From NCBI GenBank assembly GCA_012727415.1, contig JAAYHI010000188.1, positions 1-19,301 on the forward strand: 19,301 nucleotides of DNA. Direction: 5' to 3'. Below, one piece after another: positions 1 to 6,508 of the stretch (its first letter is position 1; every line of letters begins with the position of its first letter). Below the pieces are notes generated by a model. That model ran no database searches. It was not told where the DNA came from and saw nothing but the letters and a program-made list of their open reading frames with translations. Both the position numbers and the translations under genes were made by a program. This DNA is from Bacillota bacterium. Its GTDB lineage: Bacteria > Bacillota > Proteinivoracia > UBA4975.

Positions 1-365
1 AAAATAGGAGGGAAAAACTTTACATCGATGAAATCTGTCACCCAATGGAATATAACCCGGTCCACCAGGTTGCCCACTGCACCCCCCAACATCAGGCCAA
101 AAGCCCATTGCAACATTGTCTTGTTCCTTACTTCCCGGGAGTACAGGAGCAGAGCCCCCACCACCACTATGGAAGCAATGATAAAAAATAACCTCTTCCC
201 CGCTAAAATGCCAAAAGCTGCCCCGGTATTGCGCACGTATGTAAGATGCAGAAACTTGGGAATTAAGGTAAGCGATTGGTTGAGGTGCATGGTTGCCCGA
301 ATGGCATACTTAGTGGCCTGGTCAATTGCCAGGACCAGAATGGCGATGATATACATTCTCTTCAT
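1..365 (-). CDS. lspA: Lipoprotein signal peptidase II, 3' end cut by window
   Basis: LspA cleaves the signal peptide of diacylglyceryl-modified prolipoproteins within the cytoplasmic membrane. The ATG at 365-363 follows an AGGAGAGGAGAAGG ribosome site. About 121 residues are visible. Family landmarks are DQATKY (residues 15-20) in the first membrane segment, VRNTGAAFGIL (44-54), GGAVGNLVDR (94-103) carrying the first catalytic Asp (D102), and VTDFID (109-114). The second catalytic Asp, in the FNxAD motif, would fall just beyond base 1. The gene follows the ylyA-like gene by 25 bp and is probably cotranscribed with it; ylyA-lspA is also the Bacillus subtilis order. The visible part looks intact. 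Confidence 0.95.
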   Translation of the reverse strand, partial: MKRMYIIAILVLAIDQATKYAIRATMHLNQSLTLIPKFLHLTYVRNTGAAFGILAGKRLFFIIASIVVVGALLLYSREVRNKTMLQWAFGLMLGGAVGNLVDRVIFHWVTDFIDVKFFPPI

Positions 366-390
366 ACCCCTTCTCCTCTCCTAGTATTGC

Positions 391-849
391 TTAAACCCGG
401 TCAGGAGGCTGCTCTCCTTCCCCGCTGCCGGTCCCGAATTGCCTGAATCGCGGCCAGGTAAATTCCCCATGGGGAGGATAGCTCTTTGTTATCCCAGGGG
501 CTTCACTGCCACTTTTTGCGCACTCACTGCAGGTATCTGCATAGGGCAGAGCCTGCAATCGCCGGGAAGAAATTTTGCCCCCGCACTGGGTGCAGATGTC
601 GTATTCGCCTCTGTCGATGCGAGCTATTGCCTCCTGTATTTTCTCCAGAATTTGTTCGTTGAGTTGCTGAAAATAGGCGTCGAGGTTGCGCAAGTATTCC
701 TCAGTGCCAATGTCACCGGGATGATTGTCGATGACAGCTAGCTCCTTGATGTTGTCCCGGAGGTTTTCCCTTCCCCCCCTGTCATCCTCGTCCTTTTCCA
801 TTTGGCGGAGCATATTGACCAGCCGCTGCCGCTGCCTAGAAGTATCCAT
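391..849 (-). CDS. ylyA: DksA/TraR-type zinc-finger protein, YlyA/YteA-like
   Basis: This 152-residue protein has an N-terminal helical/coiled region (about 1-80) with the NHPGDIGTE motif (42-50) typical of the YteA/YlyA group, then a C4 zinc finger with C86/C89 and C107/C110. DksA/TraR proteins bind RNA polymerase in the secondary channel. B. subtilis YlyA is reported to bind RNA polymerase and to influence sigma-G-dependent spore genes, and it also sits directly before lspA. The symbol rests mainly on that position; YteA-like is the alternative. The ATG has an AGGAGAAG ribosome site 6 nt upstream. The C-terminal 40 residues after the zinc finger are Pro/Gly-rich and probably disordered. It follows the DUF5665-like gene by 16 bp. 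Confidence 0.8.
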   Translation of the reverse strand: MDTSRQRQRLVNMLRQMEKDEDDRGGRENLRDNIKELAVIDNHPGDIGTEEYLRNLDAYFQQLNEQILEKIQEAIARIDRGEYDICTQCGGKISSRRLQALPYADTCSECAKSGSEAPGITKSYPPHGEFTWPRFRQFGTGSGEGEQPPDRV

Positions 850-865
850 TACATCTTCTCCTGTA

Positions 866-1153
866 TCATTTTAGATGCTCCTGGACAATGCGGACAATAT
901 CGGCGATGAAATCGCCGATGATGGGAAGGTTTAAGTACATCAGCCGTCGCAACAGCATCAGCACAATGGCGCCGAGAATGGTAAAGCCAACAGCCATGCC
1001 CAAGCCTCGGAACAAACCCCCGACGAAATTTATCATAACATATCTGCGGGGATTGTTGAGCATTTCCATGTACTCGGCCAGGTTAAACTTCTCCAGGTTC
1101 TTGGCCAGCCGCTGCAGCTGCGAAGAGACTTTGTCCAACAGGGATTTGTCCAT
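866..1153 (-). CDS. Small membrane protein, DUF5665-like
   Basis: This is a 95-residue protein with an amphipathic N-terminal helix (roughly 1-35), a motif NFVGGLFRGLGMAVGFTILG at about residues 42-61, and one or two membrane segments spanning about 42-70, followed by a short polar tail. The pattern of a Gly-rich FxxGLxRGxGxxxGFTILG segment matches my memory of DUF5665 proteins, which have no known function. I chose the ATG at 1153 over the GTG at 1159 because GGAGGGG lies 5 nt upstream of the ATG. It is the first gene of a unit with the ylyA-like gene and lspA, after the divIVA terminator. In B. subtilis ileS occupies this place between divIVA and ylyA. I found no convincing promoter in the 80 bp upstream. 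Confidence 0.75.
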   Translation of the reverse strand: MDKSLLDKVSSQLQRLAKNLEKFNLAEYMEMLNNPRRYVMINFVGGLFRGLGMAVGFTILGAIVLMLLRRLMYLNLPIIGDFIADIVRIVQEHLK

Positions 1154-1225
1154 GAGCACCCCTCCGCCTTTACTTTTCCCTGGGGAGCGTAGTTTTAGAC
1201 AAAGGGCCCGCGAAAAAATCCCTGT

Positions 1226-1256
1226 AAAAGCAAGAAGCCCTTGGCTATCAAGGGCT
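1226..1256 (-). terminator. Intrinsic terminator after divIVA
   Basis: An 8-bp perfect stem, AGCCCTTG pairing with CAAGGGCT (1236-1243 with 1249-1256), has a 5-nt loop and begins 8 nt past the divIVA stop. On the minus strand it is followed by an interrupted T-rich run, TCTTGCTTTT. The T-tract is imperfect, so termination may be partial. Confidence 0.65.
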
Positions 1257-1263
1257 GTATTCC

Positions 1264-1773
1264 TTAAGGCATGTAGTCCTGCCCCCCAGCAGCCTCTGCT
1301 GATGAGGAAGCGAAACGCTCAAGGGCTCGCCATTCTTCGCTGTTGACGATTTCCAACTGGGATTCCAGCAGGGTTTTAAACCGACTGCGGAATATAATCG
1401 CCTGTTTTACCATTTCTTCAATCTCTTCCCGAATCTTCTCTGCCTTGGCCATATTTGCTTCAACATTTCGCCTTGTTTCCTGCTCAGCTTCCTTGCGAAT
1501 AAGTTCTGCTTCCCCAAGGGCTGTTTCTTTTACTTCCTGAGCAGTCTGCTGTGCTACGATAATGGCATTGTGCAGAGTTTCTTCGATTTGAGTATAATGC
1601 TCCAGCTTATCGGCAAGCTCCTGAATCCTTTGTTTAAGTTGGGTGTTTTCCCGAATCAGTTCTTCGTAGTCCTTGACCACTCTGTCGAGAAATTCATCTA
1701 CTTCATCTTCGTCGTAGCCGCGAAAACTCTTGGCAAATTCCTTATTATGAATATCCAGTGGCGTCAATGCCAA
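1264..1773 (-). CDS. divIVA: Septum/pole-targeting protein DivIVA
   Basis: DivIVA binds negatively curved membrane at septa and poles and recruits division-site (Min) and sporulation (RacA) partners. I place the start at the TTG at 1773, with an AGGGGG ribosome site 7 nt upstream. This gives the family N-terminus (L/M)ALTPLDIHNKEF, and the membrane-inserting Phe and Arg fall at positions 17 and 18, as in B. subtilis. An in-frame GTG at 1824 would add 17 non-conserved residues and is rejected. The 169-residue protein then has a long coiled coil (about 30-135) with heptad-like Glu/Lys/Arg content and a short Ala/Gly-rich tail. It follows ylmH after a 64-bp gap that holds a sigma-H-like promoter, and a terminator follows it. 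Confidence 0.95.
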   Translation of the reverse strand: MALTPLDIHNKEFAKSFRGYDEDEVDEFLDRVVKDYEELIRENTQLKQRIQELADKLEHYTQIEETLHNAIIVAQQTAQEVKETALGEAELIRKEAEQETRRNVEANMAKAEKIREEIEEMVKQAIIFRSRFKTLLESQLEIVNSEEWRALERFASSSAEAAGGQDYMP

Positions 1774-1807
1774 CCAAAACACCCCCTCGTTATTCTTCTC
1801 TATAAAA

Positions 1808-1835
1808 ATTCGACAACTTCCCACAAGTTTCCTGC
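1808..1835 (-). promoter_or_regulatory. Sigma-H-like promoter for divIVA
   Basis: On the minus strand GCAGGAAAC (1835-1827) fits the sigma-H -35 consensus RnAGGAwWW at 8 of 9 positions. After a 12-bp spacer, GTCGAAT (1814-1808) fits the -10 consensus RnnGAAT fully. The -35 begins next to the ylmH stop codon, and the predicted transcript start is about 28 nt before the TTG start of divIVA. It is a consensus match only. Confidence 0.5.
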
Positions 1836-1837
1836 CC

Positions 1838-2617
1838 TTAGCTAAACTTTTTTACCTCTATGCGAATCCTTCCCTTTCTCGTTTCATCCCCTGCCATACT
1901 TAACTCCAGGCGTCCCCTGCCCCTGATTGAAATGATGTCCCCTTCCTTGAGCTGAAATCCCGGCTGGACTATATGGCGCCAGTTGACCTTGACCTTGTCC
2001 CCTTTAATGAGTTCAGCAGCTTTGCTGCGTCCCATCCCCAGGCCGGCAGATACCACTGCATCCAGCCTCAGGGAGGCCACCGTACTGCGAATGGTGCGGG
2101 CAGGCTGCTCCTCCCGGCACAGCTTGTACGGAGGTATTTCAACTGCTTCCGCTTTTAACCTGTTAACCTCTTCCAAAGTGCAGATGACATTTGCAACTTC
2201 CCGGGCAGATATTAGGTGAGCACCGCCAGCAAAGGGCAGGATGTCGCCGAGAAAAGAAACCTTAATCCCCAAAGCAGCGATGGCGCCCAGATAGTCCCGA
2301 TGGGAAAGGAGGCGGGTGGGATCAGATAAGCTCACCGCAAAGGCGGCAATTGGCATCTCGATGTCGCCGGGAGAATAATAATCCGGGAATATCGCCAGTC
2401 TTTGCTTTTCCGCCCCGGCATAGCCCCCGTCCTCCATGTGGCGGATGCCAAAGAAATTCCCCACCAGGGGCCGGACATACTCCCTGTGGAAGGGGTCAAG
2501 AAATTCGGTGAACTTAACCTCTTGCCTATCCCGGACGATTTCGCAACTCTCCAGAACCCGGGCAACCAGGTGCGCATCGACGCCGGCAGGCAGATTATCC
2601 AGGTTATATGCCTTCAA
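1838..2617 (-). CDS. ylmH: RNA-binding S4-domain protein YlmH
   Basis: This 259-residue protein has the YlmH layout: an N-terminal helical region with FLDPFHREYVRP (about 39-50), a central alpha/beta domain, and a C-terminal S4 RNA-binding domain (about 180-245; LDAVVSAGLGMGRSKAAELI). YlmH-type proteins are linked to ribosome-associated quality control in Firmicutes and are encoded beside divIVA in many of them. The start is TTG at 2617, with an AGGGGG ribosome site 8 nt upstream. The TTG overlaps the yggT stop in TTGA, which suggests translational coupling. Its length is close to the 257 residues of B. subtilis YlmH. Confidence 0.93.
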   Translation of the reverse strand: MKAYNLDNLPAGVDAHLVARVLESCEIVRDRQEVKFTEFLDPFHREYVRPLVGNFFGIRHMEDGGYAGAEKQRLAIFPDYYSPGDIEMPIAAFAVSLSDPTRLLSHRDYLGAIAALGIKVSFLGDILPFAGGAHLISAREVANVICTLEEVNRLKAEAVEIPPYKLCREEQPARTIRSTVASLRLDAVVSAGLGMGRSKAAELIKGDKVKVNWRHIVQPGFQLKEGDIISIRGRGRLELSMAGDETRKGRIRIEVKKFS

Positions 2618-2880
2618 TATAATAGCCCCCTAACAATATTCAACAGCAATATCAGTATTAAGGGAGAGAGATCCAAGTACATCGCCCCTACGGGCAGCGG
2701 CGGAATAATCTTTCGCAGGGGGGCAAGTACTGGTTCAGTGACAGAATACAGGATACCAATTATATCGGCCAAAGTTCCCCCTGGCCGCACCGGTAACCAG
2801 GACAAAACAATCCTGGCCACCAGCAGCAAGTAAAATACCGACAGCAAACCATCAATAATTCTAATCAAGTAATCAGGCAT
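2614..2880 (-). CDS. yggT: YggT/YlmG family membrane protein
   Basis: This small integral membrane protein has two hydrophobic segments (about residues 5-24 and 62-84) and the family motifs VARIVLSWLP and YSVTEPVLAPLRKIIPP. YggT-family proteins are encoded beside yggS and division genes and have been linked to septum or nucleoid organisation in plastids and bacteria; the molecular role is unclear. I chose the ATG at 2880 (88 residues, GGGGAAG 9 nt upstream). The ATG at 2889 and the TTG at 2901 are alternatives. The start overlaps the end of yggS by 8 bp, and the stop overlaps the ylmH start by 4 bp. sepF, which normally separates yggS and yggT, is absent. Confidence 0.88.
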   Translation of the reverse strand: MPDYLIRIIDGLLSVFYLLLVARIVLSWLPVRPGGTLADIIGILYSVTEPVLAPLRKIIPPLPVGAMYLDLSPLILILLLNIVRGLLY

Positions 2881-3577
2881 ATTGGCCATCTTCCCCGGCA
2901 AAGATTGCGCTGCCTACACGAACCATATTTGCACCGGCAGCTATGGCAAGTTCAAAATCCCCCGACATGCCCATTGACAGCCATCTCATCTCTGTATTTT
3001 CGGGCAGAGGCTTTTGGGACAGAGCGGCAAATTTGCCGGCAAGAATGTCAAACCACTGGCGGGTCTGCTGGGCTGTTGCATCTAAAGCAGTTATCGTCAT
3101 CAGTCCCCGCAGGGTGATGCCGCCCAAAGCCGCGACCCCCTCGATAAAATCATCGACCTCCTGCAATAATATCCCTGCTTTGGCAGGATCCTCTGCCACA
3201 TTGACCTGGACAAGGCATTGAAAATCCAGACCTTTATTGAGAGCATAGCTGGACATCTTTTCTGCCAGTTCCCAGCGATCCAGGGACTGAATGAGGAAAA
3301 AGGGGGATAAGTACTTAATCTTATTGGTTTGCAACCGGCCGATTAAATGCCAGCGCACATCATCAGCAGTGACGGCAGCGAGCTTCTTTCTGCCCTCCTG
3401 GACCCGGTTCTCGCCAAAATCCCCATGCCCTGCTGCCGCCAAAGCCTGGACAGCCTCGGCAGATGCCAGCTTGCTAACGGCAACCAAAGTAATATCCTGG
3501 GGGGCTTTGCCAGCTGCCGCTGCAGCCCTGGCAATCCTTTCCTTTACTAAAGCTAAATTCTGTACGACATTTATCAT
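2873..3577 (-). CDS. yggS: PLP homeostasis protein, YggS/YlmE family
   Basis: YggS-family proteins bind pyridoxal 5'-phosphate on a fold-type III alanine-racemase-like barrel and help keep PLP and amino-acid pools balanced. They have no firmly established catalytic activity. The expected PLP lysine is K36 in LVAVSK. FGENRVQEG follows, and the C-terminal phosphate-binding region shows SMGMSGDFELAI and VRVGSAIF. The start is the ATG at 3577, overlapping the TGA of the upstream gene as ATGA; this gives 234 residues with no non-conserved extension. The longer frame beginning at 3610 would lie inside the preceding gene and is rejected. It corresponds to B. subtilis ylmE, but the ylmD partner is not present upstream. 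Confidence 0.94.
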   Translation of the reverse strand: MINVVQNLALVKERIARAAAAAGKAPQDITLVAVSKLASAEAVQALAAAGHGDFGENRVQEGRKKLAAVTADDVRWHLIGRLQTNKIKYLSPFFLIQSLDRWELAEKMSSYALNKGLDFQCLVQVNVAEDPAKAGILLQEVDDFIEGVAALGGITLRGLMTITALDATAQQTRQWFDILAGKFAALSQKPLPENTEMRWLSMGMSGDFELAIAAGANMVRVGSAIFAGEDGQYA

Positions 3578-4506
3578 CTCAGCCACCACCGCTTGACAAA
3601 ATTTGCCCACCAGGGCAGCGTCAAAACCCTTTGGCCATGCGCCAATCCGTTAACTCCCACTTGGTCCCCCTGATTGAGGAGGACTGTAACCTTATTAAAA
3701 ACTGGTTTTCCCCGGAAAAGGACCAGCACTCCCTGTTCGCCATCCTTAATGCACAGGGCTTTAGCAGGCACCAATACTGCCTCCTGCTCATCGGTAACCA
3801 GTTGGGCAGAGAAAACCCGCTTCATGCCCAGGGCTTCAGAGAGGGAAGTGACATCCCAAAGAACCCAAAATTTGCTGTGGACTTGAATAACCTCCCGGGG
3901 GATGATTGTATATGTACCGCCATCCTCAGCGTTGATCTTCAAACGTTTGCCATGATAATGAACATTGAGGGAAGTCAGCAACTGAAAGCCCGTATTCCCC
4001 ACAATCACACCCACTGCGTCACCAGTCCCCACCTGGGACAACTTTTTCGACTCTGGAGATAAATCCATGTACTTGGTGACAGATTCCACCAAGGCCAAAT
4101 CCAGTGAATCCGGGGGGAAATGGCCTTCAAAGCCGTCCAGCTCATAGAAGATCAGGCCTGCCACCGGCGCCTGAATGAGGATGGTTCCCCCCTGGCCCTC
4201 GATGCGGCCAACATCCTGGCCAACCCTGACCCTGGCGCCGTTGTTCACCAAGGGAATGTATTTGCCGTTTCCAGGAGCCCGCAACAGATGCTCATTTCGC
4301 AAGACAAAACATTGCACTGGGGTACTGGAAGCAATAGTAGTCTTGGTCACTACCGTTACATCGGCAGCCCACAGGGCAAGATAACCCATGCTGTTCCACA
4401 ACAGAAAAAGGGCCAGGGCCGCCATTCCCACGGCAAAAGCAGCGCGCCAAAGCTTATTCCCCCTCTTTCTGCCTCCCTGAACTACCTTTAATTTAGTCGC
4501 TCTCAC
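3574..4506 (-). CDS. Membrane-anchored HlyD-like (periplasmic adaptor-like) protein
   Basis: This 310-residue protein has a basic N-terminus, a membrane segment at about residues 20-48, and a large extracytoplasmic region. Residues about 80-125 (GKYIPLVNNGARVRVGQDVG, then APVAGLIFYELDG) look like the lipoyl/barrel-sandwich hybrid part of HlyD or membrane-fusion proteins. The C-terminal part (LVPAKAL, then GQRVL) looks like the beta-barrel region. No long coiled-coil hairpin is seen, so it is unlikely to be a full efflux adaptor, and no transporter gene is nearby. The start is GTG at 4506, preceded by GAGGTGAG. It leads a unit with yggS, yggT and ylmH under its own promoter. A role at the envelope or in division is inference from context. 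Confidence 0.7.
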   Translation of the reverse strand: MRATKLKVVQGGRKRGNKLWRAAFAVGMAALALFLLWNSMGYLALWAADVTVVTKTTIASSTPVQCFVLRNEHLLRAPGNGKYIPLVNNGARVRVGQDVGRIEGQGGTILIQAPVAGLIFYELDGFEGHFPPDSLDLALVESVTKYMDLSPESKKLSQVGTGDAVGVIVGNTGFQLLTSLNVHYHGKRLKINAEDGGTYTIIPREVIQVHSKFWVLWDVTSLSEALGMKRVFSAQLVTDEQEAVLVPAKALCIKDGEQGVLVLFRGKPVFNKVTVLLNQGDQVGVNGLAHGQRVLTLPWWANFVKRWWLR

Positions 4507-4538
4507 TTATCTCACCTCAGGCCACAAGCATAGATAAT

Positions 4539-4567
4539 ATTATACCATATGCCTATGGCCAGTTCAC
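4539..4567 (-). promoter_or_regulatory. Sigma-A promoter, extended -10, for the HlyD-like/yggS operon
   Basis: The minus strand has TATAAT at 4544-4539 directly preceded by TGG, an extended -10 (TGnTATAAT). A weak -35, GTGAAC, lies 17 bp upstream (4567-4562). It is located between the terminator of the preceding unit and the GTG start at 4506, leaving a leader of about 25 nt. Confidence 0.75.
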
Positions 4568-4596
4568 CCTGATGGTCTGTGGGATTATCGGCGCAT

Positions 4597-4617
4597 AAAA
4601 AAACCCGCCAAAGCGGG
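4597..4617 (-). terminator. Intrinsic terminator after the M23 peptidase gene
   Basis: On the minus strand, CCCGC-TTTG-GCGGG forms a 5-bp GC stem (4604-4608 with 4613-4617), followed at once by seven T. It starts 7 nt after the peptidase stop codon. Confidence 0.85.
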
Positions 4618-4623
4618 GCTATT

Positions 4624-5337
4624 CTATAGGCTCTTTAGGTAAGCGCTTATCTTCGCTGCCGTCTCAAAGCGGTCGCTGCCCGAGAGATCGATTATTTTCG
4701 CCTTTGGTGCCGCTGCTTTTATCGGCTCAACTGGCCCTCCACAGACATAGATGTTAGACACCTTTGCCAGCTGGCCCAGAGCAGTGCGGGAAAACACCGG
4801 GCAATTAAGCCGGTCCCGCAAGGGTGCCGCATTAAAATAATCAACTTCACCGCCCAAGACAATCGCTACATCCACATTTTCCACCTCTTCTTCAAAATAA
4901 TATTTGTCGGGATCGCCGAAATATCCATTTGACCGTACACCCGTTCCCGGCTTATTTATTTGATAGTGGAGGTGCGGGCCGGTGGCCTGGCCAGTGCTGC
5001 CGATTGACCCGATTCTGTCTCCCCTTGCCACCTTATCCCCTGGCTTGACCAGCATATCCTGAAGATGGGCAAATAAATGATTGTACCCCTTTGCATCAGT
5101 AACCCCTACCAGGTTACCCCAGCCGCTGTATGTGCGCGCCGCAAACACATCGCCGCCTACGGTGGACAGGACCGGGGTCCCCCTGGGGCGGCCGCCGTAA
5201 TCGATGCCGGTGTGAAAGTCTGTTTGTCCCGGGTTAAAGGGATCGGGGCGGGGGCCAAAGGGAGAAGTAATTCTGAAACCCTGCTCGGTATAAAAACGGG
5301 TAGGGAATCCGTATCCCAACTGCAAAATAAACACCAC
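4624..5337 (-). CDS. M23 (LytM-type) peptidase with cell-wall-binding-like C-terminus
   Basis: This 237-residue protein contains a complete M23 zinc endopeptidase core: HTGIDYG (H42, D46), the conserved His in FAHL (H91), and GPHLHYQ (H122, H124). Such enzymes cut peptide cross-links in peptidoglycan. Residues about 155-237 resemble a cell-wall-binding repeat 2 unit, but out of register: the hallmark SGSDRFETAAKI lies at the extreme C-terminus instead of opening the repeat. No signal peptide or membrane anchor is visible; the protein begins a few residues before the catalytic domain. I kept the GTG at 5337 (AAAGGGAAGG just upstream); the GTG at 5334 and TTG at 5325 are possible. It follows ymxH by 18 nt and ends at a terminator. 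A spore-related role is inferred from the neighbours. Confidence 0.85.
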   Translation of the reverse strand: MVFILQLGYGFPTRFYTEQGFRITSPFGPRPDPFNPGQTDFHTGIDYGGRPRGTPVLSTVGGDVFAARTYSGWGNLVGVTDAKGYNHLFAHLQDMLVKPGDKVARGDRIGSIGSTGQATGPHLHYQINKPGTGVRSNGYFGDPDKYYFEEEVENVDVAIVLGGEVDYFNAAPLRDRLNCPVFSRTALGQLAKVSNIYVCGGPVEPIKAAAPKAKIIDLSGSDRFETAAKISAYLKSL

Positions 5338-5355
5338 CCTTCCCTTTACTATATT

Positions 5356-5613
5356 CTACTTATTGTTGTTTTGCCCCCAGCTCAAGGGCATGTCGACGAT
5401 AATGACATCTTGTCCGATCTTTTTTATATTTTCCCAGGGGACTTCTACTTCCCGCTCGCCCCCCAGGAAAAAGGGCAACTTGCTGCCGCCCGGCATAATG
5501 ATCGCCTTGATATAGCCGCGGCTGACCTCCATGACCAAGTCTGAAATCCTGCCCAGAATTTTGCCGTCGGCCATGTTGACAATCCGCATTGTGCGTAAAT
5601 CTGAAATCTTCAT
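5356..5613 (-). CDS. ymxH: YlmC/YmxH-family sporulation protein (PRC-barrel)
   Basis: This 85-residue protein is a single PRC-barrel-like domain: MKISDLRTMRIVNMADGKIL, then GRISDL, GYIKAIIMPG, and EVPWENIKKIGQDVIIVD. It matches the YlmC/YmxH sporulation family, which is found in spore-formers and is often placed directly after sigG. Its molecular function is not known. I chose the ATG at 5613 (GGGGAG about 5 nt upstream); an extension to 5661 would run into the sigG terminator hairpin. It is separated from sigG by that terminator, so it needs its own promoter, but I could not find a convincing one in the roughly 40 bp available. The M23 peptidase gene follows by 18 nt. Confidence 0.9.
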   Translation of the reverse strand: MKISDLRTMRIVNMADGKILGRISDLVMEVSRGYIKAIIMPGGSKLPFFLGGEREVEVPWENIKKIGQDVIIVDMPLSWGQNNNK

Positions 5614-5651
5614 TTCTCTCCCCTCTATAAACATATGAAACAGCGGTACAG

Positions 5652-5686
5652 AAAAAAACAAGGCACAGAAGATTTTCTGTGCCTTG
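5652..5686 (-). terminator. Strong intrinsic terminator after sigG
   Basis: A perfect 12-bp stem (CAAGGCACAGAA with TTCTGTGCCTTG, 5659-5670 with 5675-5686) and a 4-nt loop are followed on the minus strand by seven T. It begins 4 nt after the sigG stop and is the strongest terminator in the window. Confidence 0.95.
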
Positions 5687-5690
5687 GCCT

Positions 5691-6473
5691 TTAAGGTTCT
5701 TCGCGAATATATTTACGTAAATTCTTCAGAGCTGCTTTTTCCAGTCTTGAGACCTGGGCTTGAGAAATTCCAATTTCCTCCGCCACCTCCATCTGGGTCT
5801 TGCCGTCAAAAAACCGCAGGTGGAGGATAGAGTTTTCTCGCTCATTCAGCCGCTGCATGGCTTCTTTCAAAGCAATCTCCTCCAGCCATACCTTGTCGCT
5901 TTGCCGGCCGTCGCCGATTTGATCCATCACGAAAATCGGGTCTCCCCCATCATGGTAGATGGGTTCAAAGAGGGATACCGGCTCCTGAATGGCGTCCAGG
6001 GCATAGACAACCTCTTCCCGCTTGACGTCAAGAGCCTCGGCAATCTCAGACAGAGATGGTTCCCGGGAGTTTTTAAACACCAGCTCATCCCGCACCTGCA
6101 AGGCCTTGTATGCCACATCCCGCAGCGACCTGCTGACCCGAATGGGATTGTTGTCCCGCAAATACCGGCGAATTTCGCCGATAATCATCGGCACGGCATA
6201 GGTGGAAAACTTAACGTTATGGCTTAGGTCGAAATTGTCGATGGCCTTTATCAGGCCGATGCAACCTACCTGGAAGAGATCATCGACACATTCACCACGG
6301 TTATTGAAGCGTTGAATGACACTTAGCACCAAGCGCAAGTTGCCTTGAATCAATTCCTGGCGTGCCAAAGTGTGTCCCCCCTGCATGGCGACGAACAATT
6401 TGCGCATCTGGGGATTTTTTAAAACTGGCAACTTTGCAGTGTTGACCCCGCATATTTCAACTTTGTTGATCAT
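5691..6473 (-). CDS. sigG: RNA polymerase sigma-G factor (late forespore)
   Basis: Sigma-G directs late forespore transcription after engulfment. The 260-residue protein opens with KVEICGVNTAKLPVLKN (4-20), a hallmark of sigma-G that separates it from sigma-F. Region 2 shows LRLVLSVIQRF, DDLFQVGCIGLIKAIDNFD and FSTYAVPMIIGEIRRYLRD; region 4 ends with the helix-turn-helix EVAEEIGISQAQVSRLEKAA. The ATG at 6473 has a GGGAGGG ribosome site about 5 nt upstream. It lies 74 bp after sigE, in the conserved spoIIGA-sigE-sigG order. The gap holds a sigma-F-like promoter, and readthrough from the spoIIG unit is also possible. A strong terminator follows. Confidence 0.97.
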   Translation of the reverse strand: MINKVEICGVNTAKLPVLKNPQMRKLFVAMQGGHTLARQELIQGNLRLVLSVIQRFNNRGECVDDLFQVGCIGLIKAIDNFDLSHNVKFSTYAVPMIIGEIRRYLRDNNPIRVSRSLRDVAYKALQVRDELVFKNSREPSLSEIAEALDVKREEVVYALDAIQEPVSLFEPIYHDGGDPIFVMDQIGDGRQSDKVWLEEIALKEAMQRLNERENSILHLRFFDGKTQMEVAEEIGISQAQVSRLEKAALKNLRKYIREEP

Positions 6474-6508
6474 GTGTGCCCTCCCTGATTTTGTGCCAGT
6501 ACAGCATT

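Noticed and set aside
5338..5358. ymxH and the M23 gene lie in the same reading frame, separated only by a TAG and six codons, hinting at readthrough
   Set aside because: One in three gene pairs is in frame by chance. A good ribosome site lies before the second gene and no readthrough context is evident.
5614..5651. Promoter for ymxH, which must exist because a strong terminator precedes it
   Set aside because: CATATGTT resembles a sigma-E -10 with two mismatches, but no -35 fits. I cannot support a call.
4624..5661. Signs of horizontal transfer or mobile DNA around the M23 gene
   Set aside because: No inverted or direct repeats, integrase or tRNA are present; codon use and terminators resemble the neighbours.
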